Positions 43,342 through 50,809 of a DNA stretch of 64,000 bases are shown here, one piece after another. Each line of letters starts with the position of its first letter. The stretch's first letter is position 1. Below the pieces are notes generated by a model. The model made no database searches. It was not told the DNA's origin and saw only the letters and a list, made by a program, of their open reading frames with translations. The position numbers and the translations under genes were made by a program. This DNA is from Algorimicrobium sediminis (GTDB lineage: Bacteria; Bacteroidota; Bacteroidia; Flavobacteriales; Flavobacteriaceae): NCBI RefSeq assembly GCF_042684585.1, contig NZ_JBHULS010000002.1:124001-188000 (forward strand). The letters are read 5' to 3'.

Positions 43342-45588
43342 TTAGAACTTCAGGGTCATCCCTATTAAAAAATTAGTAGTAGCTTGAGGGTAAAAACCGG
43401 CACCCTCTATAGAAGCTACTTGTCCTGGATTGGACCAAGTATCGTCATAGGTATAGTAATATCCGTTGGATACGTATTTTACATTAAATAGGTTGTTTAC
43501 TAAACCTGAAAACAAAATAGATTTCAAAAACGGTTTAGAGTCTTCATTGCTGTGAAATAATAGTTCGTAATTAAGGCTTAAGTCGTTAATAAAATAGCTA
43601 TCCAATTTTGACGCTTCGGCCTCTGTATTACTCATAAACTGATCGCCAACATACTTACTTAAAAGTGTTAGTTGTAAATTATTGTTTGGCTGAAAGGTTA
43701 AGGCATTGGACGCAATCCATTCTGGAGAGAAAGAAATAGCTGTTTTACCAAAATTCACCAAACTACCATTAAATTCTGTAATAGTTTCCTTATTTTTATT
43801 GGAGCTCCAGGTTACACTTGGTTGTACGCGCCACTTTTTAGCTATTTGAACAGCTGCTTCCAGCTCGACACCCAAACGATAACTCTCGCCACTGTTAGTT
43901 CGGATTGGATTTCCAGATTGGTCTATATTTCCGGTTAAAACCAACTGCTCGTTATAAAGCATGTAATACATATTGGCGTTAAAGCGAAAGGTTTTATTGT
44001 CATGACGCCAACCCAATTCAAAATCGTTTAGCTGTTCTGGTTTTACCTTGGTATTATTTTCAAAGTCGTCTCGACTCGGTTCTCTGTTAGCACGTGCATA
44101 GGAAACATATAAGCTATTTGCTGTATTTAACCTATAATTTAAGCCTGCTTTCGGATTAAAAAACGTGTAGTTCTCGTTAACTTGAAACAAGGCTCTATCT
44201 GAATTTAAGCCGTTTACTTCATAATCTACCAAGCGTAATTGTAAATCGGCAAACAAACTTAATTTTTCATTGAGTTTAAAGGTTCCTTTTCCAAAAAAAT
44301 TAATATCGGTTTTTAGGCCTGTATTGTCGTAATATCTATCGGTGTTCCTACTATTGCTGGCAAATTGTGCCCAAATAATTTCGCCAAAATGGCTGCCGTC
44401 GTAATAGCTATAAGACCCACCAAAATTAACATCCACATTATTATTTTTATAGTTAGCATTGGCATTTATAACATAAAAGTCGTTGTCCAACCAACGTCTG
44501 CGCACCAAGTCGGTTTCTGTAATGGTTTCGCCACCAATTGTAATTGGATTTAAGCCGTAATCGGCAAAATCGGCATCTTCTTTATATTGCTCAAAATAAC
44601 CTCGCCCTGCTGTGTAATTTAGAGCCATATTGGTAGACCACACATTATTAAAACGTTGGTTCCAGTGCAATTGGTAATGATCTTGCTGGTAATTGTCTAC
44701 TTCATTTTCGTAGAACCTAATGGTGCCATTTTCGTCTGTATATTGGCCTGCCGTATTATAAGTTCGGTCGTTTTTCAATTTTTCTAAATCCTCCAAACCG
44801 TTCCATGATTGGTAGGTTATTTCTTTTCCTGAAAAAGTAATAGCCTTTATAAGCGTATTGGCTGTTTTATAGCTTCCTTGCAAGAAATAAGATTTTAAGT
44901 CGGATGTTGCTCTATCTATATAGCCATCCGATTTAATGTTGGAAAAGCGGCCAGCAAATTCAATTTTGTCTTGTAACAAGCCTGTACTAAACTTTAAGGT
45001 ATGTTTACGGGTGTTATAGCTACCAAAGGAATTGGCTAATTCTGCATAAGCCTGTTCTGAAACGGCATCGGTAAGCACATTAATACTGGCGCCAAACGCT
45101 CCTGATCCGTTGGTAGAGGTACCCACACCACGCTGTAGCTGCAAACTTTCAATGGAAGAGGCAAAGTCGTTTAAATTTACCCAGAAAGTACCCAATGATT
45201 CGGCATCATTGTACGGAATACCATTTATAGTTACATTGGTAGACTGGGCATTAATGCCTCGCACCCTAATTCCGGTATAGCCTACCCCTGCTCCTGCATC
45301 CGAGGTAGTAACAACAGAGGGCAAATAGTTAAGTAATATAGGAATATCCTGTCCCAAGTTACGGGCCTCAATAGCTTCTTTGGTTAGGTTTGAATGTGTA
45401 ATGGGCGAGTCGGCCTTTACCCTAACCGAACGAACAAGCACTTCGTCCAGTGTTTCTAATTGTGTGGAGTCTTGAGGTTTTTCTTGCGAAAACACACCAA
45501 CAGATGTGGTTAAAAAAATAGTAAACAAGCCTACTTTTTGATAGTGCTGCCAGCCACAAACTGACTTTTTTTTGAATAAAAATTTCAT
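43342..45588 (-). CDS. TonB-dependent receptor, predicted thiamine uptake (TPP-riboswitch controlled)
   Basis: 748 aa from the ATG at 45588 (signal peptide ending TTSVGVFSQ); an ATG at 45666 would add 26 residues in front of the signal. Plug domain (about 40-165: PSVVTTSDAGAGVGYTGIRVRGINAQSTNVTINGIPYND), then a 22-strand-type barrel ending in a terminal Phe (NFLIGMTLKF). The TPP riboswitch in the leader predicts thiamine or a thiamine precursor/phosphate as cargo, like OMthi receptors of Bacteroides. No SusD partner. The thiamine-binding protein and PnuC-type genes upstream support this. Confidence 0.88.
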   Translation of the reverse strand: MKFLFKKKSVCGWQHYQKVGLFTIFLTTSVGVFSQEKPQDSTQLETLDEVLVRSVRVKADSPITHSNLTKEAIEARNLGQDIPILLNYLPSVVTTSDAGAGVGYTGIRVRGINAQSTNVTINGIPYNDAESLGTFWVNLNDFASSIESLQLQRGVGTSTNGSGAFGASINVLTDAVSEQAYAELANSFGSYNTRKHTLKFSTGLLQDKIEFAGRFSNIKSDGYIDRATSDLKSYFLQGSYKTANTLIKAITFSGKEITYQSWNGLEDLEKLKNDRTYNTAGQYTDENGTIRFYENEVDNYQQDHYQLHWNQRFNNVWSTNMALNYTAGRGYFEQYKEDADFADYGLNPITIGGETITETDLVRRRWLDNDFYVINANANYKNNNVDVNFGGSYSYYDGSHFGEIIWAQFASNSRNTDRYYDNTGLKTDINFFGKGTFKLNEKLSLFADLQLRLVDYEVNGLNSDRALFQVNENYTFFNPKAGLNYRLNTANSLYVSYARANREPSRDDFENNTKVKPEQLNDFELGWRHDNKTFRFNANMYYMLYNEQLVLTGNIDQSGNPIRTNSGESYRLGVELEAAVQIAKKWRVQPSVTWSSNKNKETITEFNGSLVNFGKTAISFSPEWIASNALTFQPNNNLQLTLLSKYVGDQFMSNTEAEASKLDSYFINDLSLNYELLFHSNEDSKPFLKSILFSGLVNNLFNVKYVSNGYYYTYDDTWSNPGQVASIEGAGFYPQATTNFLIGMTLKF

Positions 45589-45691
45589 CCGATAAATAAA
45601 TTTAGCGAATAAAAAGAGGTCATTATTCCGATTAAAAAATTGATTTTTTTGTTGCTGTATTTCCATACATGCAACATGACATTGTCATTGT

Positions 45692-45766
45692 TTTTCCTAA
45701 ACAGCATTACCTGTTCTAGGTTCAATGGGTATGATCTCAGCCGTTTTTAGGCACCCCTTTATGAGA
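45692..45766 (-). promoter_or_regulatory. TPP (THI-box) riboswitch
   Basis: On the minus strand the conserved core is in order: GGGGTGC (45757-45751), CTGAGAT (45740-45734), ACCC, GAACCT, then ACAGGTAATGCTG and TTAGGAAAA. It matches the TPP aptamer in sequence and spacing (two arms sensing pyrimidine and pyrophosphate). It lies about 100 nt before the receptor ATG. There is no strong terminator downstream, so control is probably translational. Confidence 0.93.
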
Positions 45767-45772
45767 ACGCCG

Positions 45773-45780
45773 CAAAGATA
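45773..45780 (-). promoter_or_regulatory. Promoter -7 element driving the TPP riboswitch
   Basis: TATCTTTG on the minus strand ends 7 bp before the riboswitch first stem, so transcription should begin at the aptamer. The -33 element is not a clear TTG. Confidence 0.65.
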
Positions 45781-45878
45781 CGCAGCCTTATTCATTAAAA
45801 AAATGTAATTGGTACAATTTTTTGCAGATTTACAGTTTTAACAAAATAGCTTTAACTACATTTGGTAGGCCTTATGGC

Positions 45879-46280
45879 CTATTGGGAGGTTTCCGATTGG
45901 CTTTTTTTTTCGGCATGTTTCTTTTTATTAGACAAGCGTTTTAATTTAACACTTTTAGGGATTTTGGTAGGTTTTCGTTTTTTTGAAACCACCAAACCTT
46001 GCGCTACTAGCTTTAAAAAACGTTTTATTACTTGCGCTTTATTTTGATGCTGGCTGCGGCTGGTTTCCGAACTAAGAAGTACCATGCCATTGGCGGTTAA
46101 TTTATCCTTAAGTTTAACAGCCAGTCGTTTTTTTTGCATGTCCGAGAACACGGCCGAATTATTTAAATCCCAAATTAACTGCACCTTGGATGCTGTTTTA
46201 TTTACGTGTTGCCCACCAGCACCAGAGCTTCTAGACGCTTTAAAGCTTAATTCGGAAATAAGAAGGGATTCGTTAAACAT
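45879..46280 (-). CDS. arfB: Peptidyl-tRNA hydrolase ArfB
   Basis: 133 aa. The release-factor GGQ loop is SSGAGGQHVNKTASKVQLIWDL (about 18-39); the C-terminal Lys/Arg-rich tail (LKRLSNKKKHAEKKSQS) enters the mRNA channel of stalled ribosomes. It rescues non-stop ribosomes, an alternative to tmRNA. The length and basic tail fit ArfB (YaeJ), not full release factors. It lies 4 bp after DUF4301 at the end of the gene string. Confidence 0.93.
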   Translation of the reverse strand: MFNESLLISELSFKASRSSGAGGQHVNKTASKVQLIWDLNNSAVFSDMQKKRLAVKLKDKLTANGMVLLSSETSRSQHQNKAQVIKRFLKLVAQGLVVSKKRKPTKIPKSVKLKRLSNKKKHAEKKSQSETSQ

Positions 46281-46284
46281 AGCC

Positions 46285-47841
46285 TTATTTAAATTGATGC
46301 GGTGCTTTTAACAAGTCGTTTACAGTTTTAACCGGGTTAAAGGTTATTAAAGGCACTTCTACAAAAATAGTATTCCAATTAGCCATACTACCGTTCCACA
46401 ACCCAGGAAGCTCTAAGGCTTTTAAAGGTTTGCCATATTGAGTTTTTTCGGTTATAAATGCAGCCCGGTAATCTATAAAGTCCATTAAATTAAACTTTTT
46501 TCCTTGATAATTTTTTATACCACAAACCAAATCTACCGGATTAAAATGCGTGGCATTTTTTAAAATACTCTTTTGGTAGTCGTCTTTCGTGTTTATTTGA
46601 GCCGATTCTACAATTTGTAACGACACGTTGCCGCTTTCGTCTTTTACCCAAAAAGGTCCACCACCGGGCTCTCCCTCGTTTTTAACCATCCCACAAACGC
46701 GCATTGGCCTATTTAATTTATTAAACAGATACTCTATTTGGTATTTTGTGGCGTACTTTTCAAATTCTGGCGAAATTTGCACCTGCATTTTTTGTCTTAA
46801 AAAACGAGCTATTTCGAGTATTTTATCTTCGGAAACCGAATTGTTTTCAAGCACTTTCAAATACTTAAAAGCCTGTTCCTGCCGTTCAATTAAAATACCG
46901 GCTAACATTTTTTTGTATTTTGCTACTTCCTCTTTGTATTTATAAACCACTACATTATCGATGTTTTTTATAAAAACAATATCCGCATGTAATTCGTTTA
47001 GGTTTTCAATTAGCGCGCCATGTCCAGCTGGCCTAAACAATAACTGCCCATTAGCCATTCGGAACGGCTTATTGTTGGGTGTAACGGCAATAGTATCTGT
47101 GGACTCTTTTTGATAAGAAAATGTTATATTAAAATCGGTTTGCGTTTTGTTACGAACGTGCTTTTCAATGCGCGAAAATTCGCTTTTAAATTTCTGACTG
47201 TGATTTTCTGAAATGGTAAAATGCAGTTTTGTTTCCGTGTTATTAGAGGCGTAAAGAGCTGCTTCGTACAAATGCTCTTCAAAAGCCGTGGAAACACTAT
47301 TATTTTTGTAGGCATGAAATGGAAGTAAGCCTTTGGGAAAATGACCGTAATTTAAGCCATTTTCATCCAACATGGTTTCTACAAACACGCTGGCTCTTTG
47401 GCTTAGGTCCAAATCATTAAAATGGGGATATTGTTTTTTAAGTACTGTTTTTACTTGTTGATAAAACGGAAACTTTTCCAGACCTACAAAAAAGATTTGC
47501 AAATCCTTACTGTCCCGGGTATTTAAATAAGAATTAATACTCTCTTTATCTGGCTGATACTCCTCTAGAAACTGAAATAAAAACTTAAACATTCGGGTTG
47601 CAGCGCCCGAGGCGGGAACAAACTTAAGCAAACTATAGTTGTTTTTTTTCGCATTAAAAAGTGCAATAACGCCATCTATTTCCGAAGTTTCAAGTTTTAA
47701 AATACCATTATTAACTGTTGCAGCAGCAACTAAATTTGAATACGGCAACCCCGATTTAAACGTATCTATTTGTTTGTGAATTTGACGTATATCCATGCCT
47801 TTTTGGGCTATTTGTTTTAAGTCGTTCTCTGAAAAATTCAT
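46285..47841 (-). CDS. DUF4301 family protein
   Basis: 518 aa. FVPASGAATRMFKFLFQFLEE (about 74-94) looks like the GxG-x-R-K nucleotide-binding loop of nucleotidyltransferases; RPAGHGALIENLNELHADIVFIKNIDNVV (about 268-296) resembles a UDP-sugar pyrophosphorylase core. So it may transfer or bind a nucleotide, but no activity is known to me. It overlaps the kinase gene by 4 bp. Presence in this operon is the only clue to pathway. Confidence 0.85.
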   Translation of the reverse strand: MNFSENDLKQIAQKGMDIRQIHKQIDTFKSGLPYSNLVAAATVNNGILKLETSEIDGVIALFNAKKNNYSLLKFVPASGAATRMFKFLFQFLEEYQPDKESINSYLNTRDSKDLQIFFVGLEKFPFYQQVKTVLKKQYPHFNDLDLSQRASVFVETMLDENGLNYGHFPKGLLPFHAYKNNSVSTAFEEHLYEAALYASNNTETKLHFTISENHSQKFKSEFSRIEKHVRNKTQTDFNITFSYQKESTDTIAVTPNNKPFRMANGQLLFRPAGHGALIENLNELHADIVFIKNIDNVVVYKYKEEVAKYKKMLAGILIERQEQAFKYLKVLENNSVSEDKILEIARFLRQKMQVQISPEFEKYATKYQIEYLFNKLNRPMRVCGMVKNEGEPGGGPFWVKDESGNVSLQIVESAQINTKDDYQKSILKNATHFNPVDLVCGIKNYQGKKFNLMDFIDYRAAFITEKTQYGKPLKALELPGLWNGSMANWNTIFVEVPLITFNPVKTVNDLLKAPHQFK

Positions 47842-48404
47842 GGCTTTTTTTTTAATAATGTTTGAATGTGTGCAACTGCTATTTTAAATCGGTTGGACAA
47901 ACTGCCCTGCAGGACAACATAGGGTTTCTGGTGCGTTTCTAAAGCATTTTGAAATCTTTGAAACATAATTTCGCGCTCTTGAGGTTTATCGCGAATGCCA
48001 TCTGGTTCCCAAGGCAAATCAATATTAGTTAAAAAATAAAGATTGTAATAATTTTCTTCAGCATATTTTTCCACCTCCTCTGGCACAAAACCGTTGTAGT
48101 AAGCTTGGCTATACACTTTTGTTTCCAGCAAATCTGTATCGCAAATAAGCAGTTTATTAGCTTTGGTGCTTAAGTTATTTTCCAATGCCATTTGGCCGTA
48201 AGCAATGGGCAAAACATCTTGCTTCGTTAATTGGGCTTGTTGCTCCTTCTTTTGCTGTGCATACTGCCTGGAAAACTCTGGCACCCACAGGGTGTTAAAG
48301 TAAGCTGCTAGCTTTTGTGCTAAAATGGTTTTTCCAGTAGACTCGGGGCCAAATAGGACAATTTTTATACAGCTACTTTTGTGTTGTTTAAGTGTTTTTT
48401 CCAT
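47838..48404 (-). CDS. NadR-type P-loop kinase (ribosylnicotinamide kinase-like)
   Basis: 188 aa. Walker A GPESTGKT (about 19-26), VPEFSRQYAQQ and ICDTDLLETKVYSQ are the motifs of the NadR C-terminal ribosylnicotinamide kinase domain; the NMN adenylyltransferase domain is absent. NadR kinase makes NMN from nicotinamide riboside. Here the neighbours (PnuC-family permease, thiamine-binding protein, TPP-controlled receptor) suggest phosphorylation of thiamine instead; unproven. It overlaps the PnuC gene by 40 bp and DUF4301 by 4 bp. Confidence 0.82.
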   Translation of the reverse strand: MEKTLKQHKSSCIKIVLFGPESTGKTILAQKLAAYFNTLWVPEFSRQYAQQKKEQQAQLTKQDVLPIAYGQMALENNLSTKANKLLICDTDLLETKVYSQAYYNGFVPEEVEKYAEENYYNLYFLTNIDLPWEPDGIRDKPQEREIMFQRFQNALETHQKPYVVLQGSLSNRFKIAVAHIQTLLKKKP

Positions 48405-48997
48405 GCTAAATAACCATAAATTGCCAAAACGGTAAATCCTAAATATTGTAAACTAGTAAAGGTAAATCCTTTATAAAAATAGAGTGGCACTGAAATAATA
48501 TCACCTAAAATCCAAAAAATCCAATTTTCAACTTTGCGTTTAGCCATAAGCCACATGCCAACAAAAAATACGGCAGTAGTTAGGATATCAATGTAAGAAA
48601 CCAGTCCATTCCATTTGTTAAATACTTCATAAACAACCATTACAAAAATAATGGCTGCACAGGCAATAGCTAAAGCTTTGTGCTTTTCTTTTTTGGTCCA
48701 AGTCGTAATAGGGGTTTCGTTTACGGCATCTACTTTACGGGTCCAAATGTACCAACCGTAAATGCTCATTAAAAAATAGTACACGTTTATAAGCATATCG
48801 CCCAATAAACTCCATTTAAATAAAAGGTATACAAAAATACTGGTGCTAATTATGCCTGTTGGAAACACCAAAATATGATTTTGTTTGGAGTACCAAACCG
48901 ATAAAAAACCAAAAACAACCGCTACAATTTCCAGTGCAATATCCAGTGTATCGTAATCCGCATATTGACCAAATAAATAATCAAAAATGAGGTTCAT
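48365..48997 (-). CDS. pnuC: PnuC/PnuT-family vitamin permease
   Basis: 210 aa from the ATG at 48997 (MNLIFDYLFGQYADYDTLDIALEIVAVVFGFLSVWYSKQNH); an earlier TTG adds 8 residues. Seven helices with PnuC motifs INVYYFLMSIYGWYIWTRK and VENWIFWILGDIISVPLYFYKGFTFTSLQYLGF. PnuC members import nicotinamide riboside and PnuT members thiamine; facilitated diffusion followed by phosphorylation traps the vitamin. The thiamine reading is favoured by the gene upstream, with which it overlaps by 17 bp. Confidence 0.88.
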   Translation of the reverse strand: MNLIFDYLFGQYADYDTLDIALEIVAVVFGFLSVWYSKQNHILVFPTGIISTSIFVYLLFKWSLLGDMLINVYYFLMSIYGWYIWTRKVDAVNETPITTWTKKEKHKALAIACAAIIFVMVVYEVFNKWNGLVSYIDILTTAVFFVGMWLMAKRKVENWIFWILGDIISVPLYFYKGFTFTSLQYLGFTVLAIYGYLAWKKHLNNTKVAV

Positions 48998-49241
48998 AAT
49001 CTTGTCTGTCTGTTTTAACAATTTTCATGTAGAGCAAACCGTTATCTATTAGCGCCATAGCTTCTTTTATATGCACTGTTAACAGGTTCATAACCGCATC
49101 ATAATCGCCGTAAACTTGTGTGCTTAACGGATTTTCCATTACTTTTAAGTTTGAATTGCGCAAGCTTTTTATAAAGTGAATTATGGCCGGCTCAAAATTG
49201 TCTTGTAAGGGGCTTAACGTTAGTTCTACAGATATTTTCAT
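48981..49241 (-). CDS. Thiamine-binding-type small protein (MTH1187/YkoF family)
   Basis: 86 aa. Ferredoxin-like fold: MKISVELTLSPLQDNFEPAIIHFIKSLRNSNLKVMENPLSTQVYGDYDAVMNLL, with VYGDYD and the ENPLST stretch typical of the MTH1187/YkoF group, whose members bind thiamine or its pyrimidine. No signal peptide, so cytosolic. First gene of the uptake string; the stop overlaps the permease start. It could be a vitamin buffer or a delivery protein for the kinase. Confidence 0.78.
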   Translation of the reverse strand: MKISVELTLSPLQDNFEPAIIHFIKSLRNSNLKVMENPLSTQVYGDYDAVMNLLTVHIKEAMALIDNGLLYMKIVKTDRQDYEPHF

Positions 49242-49292
49242 AGTAAATGTCCTAAATAGGTTGTTTAAGTTGTTGTTTTTTGTTTTGGCAGG

Positions 49293-50042
49293 TTACAAAT
49301 TAGGTTTTTGCAATTCAGAAAAAAAAGTCTCATCTGTTTCAAAGGCTGTTCCAATTACCACCAAATCTGCTCCCGATTGGTAAGCAGCTTGAAGCTGTTG
49401 TACTGATTTTATGCCGCCACCAACTATTAATGGTACGGTAATACATGCTTTAACCGTTGTTATAAGTGCTTGCGAAATGGGCTGCAAAGCACCACTTCCC
49501 GCTTCCAAATATATGAGTTTCATTCCTAGTAATTGCCCAGCTTTTGCGGTATTTGCTATTTCTTGTATGTTACTGCCACAAATGGGAGTCGTTCCTGTGA
49601 CACGTTGGACAGCGCTTATTTTATTTAAAGTATGGTTATCCGGTGCCACCAGAATATAACCTGTTGGAAGTATTTCTAGATTGGTGTTATTTAAAAGTGG
49701 TACGGCCTTTACATGTTTCCCAATAAGGTACGCGGCATTTCTGCCTGAAATTAAAGACAGAAACAAAAGTGCATCGGCGCTGGGAGCTATTTGGGTAATA
49801 TCGCCAGGAAACAACACCACTGGCAACTTGGTATGCTGTTTAATAGTTTTTACTAAAACGTTTGTAGCATGCGGCGCTACTTCGCTACCACCAACAAAAA
49901 TATGCGTAGCAACCGATGTATTGACGTTTTCTATAAATTGGGGTACCAACGCAATGTCCATTTTATCTGGATCTATTAGCACCGCTAATAGTTTCTTATT
50001 TTGCTTTTTAGCGTCCAGTATTTGTTGGTAAATGTGTGTCAT
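49293..50042 (-). CDS. Geranylgeranylglyceryl phosphate synthase-like (PcrB family)
   Basis: 249 aa from the ATG at 50042, whose ATGA overlaps the stop of the upstream gene. TIM-barrel prenyltransferase: VLIDPDKMD, GGSEVAPHATNVLVKTIKQH, LVLFPGDITQIAPSADALLFLSLISGRNA, and the phosphate-binding IYLEAGSGA and IVGGGIKS. It joins a C20/C35 prenyl diphosphate to glycerol-1-phosphate. Bacteroidota homologues with this activity are known although they lack archaeal lipids; the physiological product is unclear. Confidence 0.9.
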   Translation of the reverse strand: MTHIYQQILDAKKQNKKLLAVLIDPDKMDIALVPQFIENVNTSVATHIFVGGSEVAPHATNVLVKTIKQHTKLPVVLFPGDITQIAPSADALLFLSLISGRNAAYLIGKHVKAVPLLNNTNLEILPTGYILVAPDNHTLNKISAVQRVTGTTPICGSNIQEIANTAKAGQLLGMKLIYLEAGSGALQPISQALITTVKACITVPLIVGGGIKSVQQLQAAYQSGADLVVIGTAFETDETFFSELQKPNL

Positions 50043-50674
50043 AAGTCGGTAGGAAATGCCACAGCGCATGTAAAGCCTTCAAACTCCAAAAAAGCTGTTT
50101 GGTAGCTGTGTTTTTGGTTATTGTAATCAATCCAAGCACGGGTTTCCGCATCCTGTAATTCAAAGGGAATAACAAGTGTGTGCTGCAAAAAGCTTAAACC
50201 TGGCGTAGCAAACAATTTGTAAAGAGACTCTTTAATACACCAAATAACGGTTAGTTTCTGAATATAATCGGTTGCCAATTGGTTTAAATACTGCCATTCA
50301 TAACCAGCAAATTTAGGTGCAATAACCCTTATTTTTTGGCGTTGTTTTTCAATATCAATACCAACCATGTGGCTACTTACAATTACCGCCGAAAACGTAA
50401 ACGAATGCGTTATAGAAATATACTTACCGTCCTTTAAATGCGGCTTGCCCTGTGCATCGTAATACAAATCGGAATCGGTATAACCAAAAGCATTGAGTAA
50501 GCAACGTACACTTAAAAAACCACGTTGATGTAGTTCGCTTTTCATACCAGATACACGCGTTAAACTCTCTGGTTTTAAAGATACCGCACTGTAGAACCAA
50601 TGCAATGGCTCGGTAATTTTCCAGATTTTAACAGTAGTTTGTGAATTGGGCGTAAGGGTTTTATATAGCGGCAT
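50039..50674 (-). CDS. 4'-phosphopantetheinyl transferase (Sfp type)
   Basis: 211 aa. The Mg-binding motif VGIDIEK (about 108-114) and WCIKESLYKLF (about 146-156) define the family; GKPHLKDGKYISITHSFTFSAV precedes them. It transfers phosphopantetheine from CoA to acyl/peptidyl carrier proteins. It is the first gene of a possible operon with GGGPS (ATGA overlap) and, after 51 bp, the thiamine string. Confidence 0.92.
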   Translation of the reverse strand: MPLYKTLTPNSQTTVKIWKITEPLHWFYSAVSLKPESLTRVSGMKSELHQRGFLSVRCLLNAFGYTDSDLYYDAQGKPHLKDGKYISITHSFTFSAVIVSSHMVGIDIEKQRQKIRVIAPKFAGYEWQYLNQLATDYIQKLTVIWCIKESLYKLFATPGLSFLQHTLVIPFELQDAETRAWIDYNNQKHSYQTAFLEFEGFTCAVAFPTDL

Positions 50675-50697
50675 TTAATATTCTAAAAGTTATTAGT

Positions 50698-50705
50698 TAT
50701 CTTTG
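50698..50705 (+). promoter_or_regulatory. Promoter -7 element of ahcY with palindrome at the start site
   Basis: TATCTTTG (TAnnTTTG). A 17-bp palindrome TAGCCT-ACGGC-AGGCTA follows at 50708-50724, covering the predicted transcript start; a second inverted repeat TGGCAA / TTGCCA is at 50733-50768 in the leader. Confidence 0.5.
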
Positions 50706-50809
50706 CATAGCCTACGGCAGGCTACACATTAATGGCAAGCGAATTTAAGTATTTAAGTCCTATTGCCAAAGTTGTAAAGCCATAATAAACAATAAGAAAT
50801 ACAATTACT

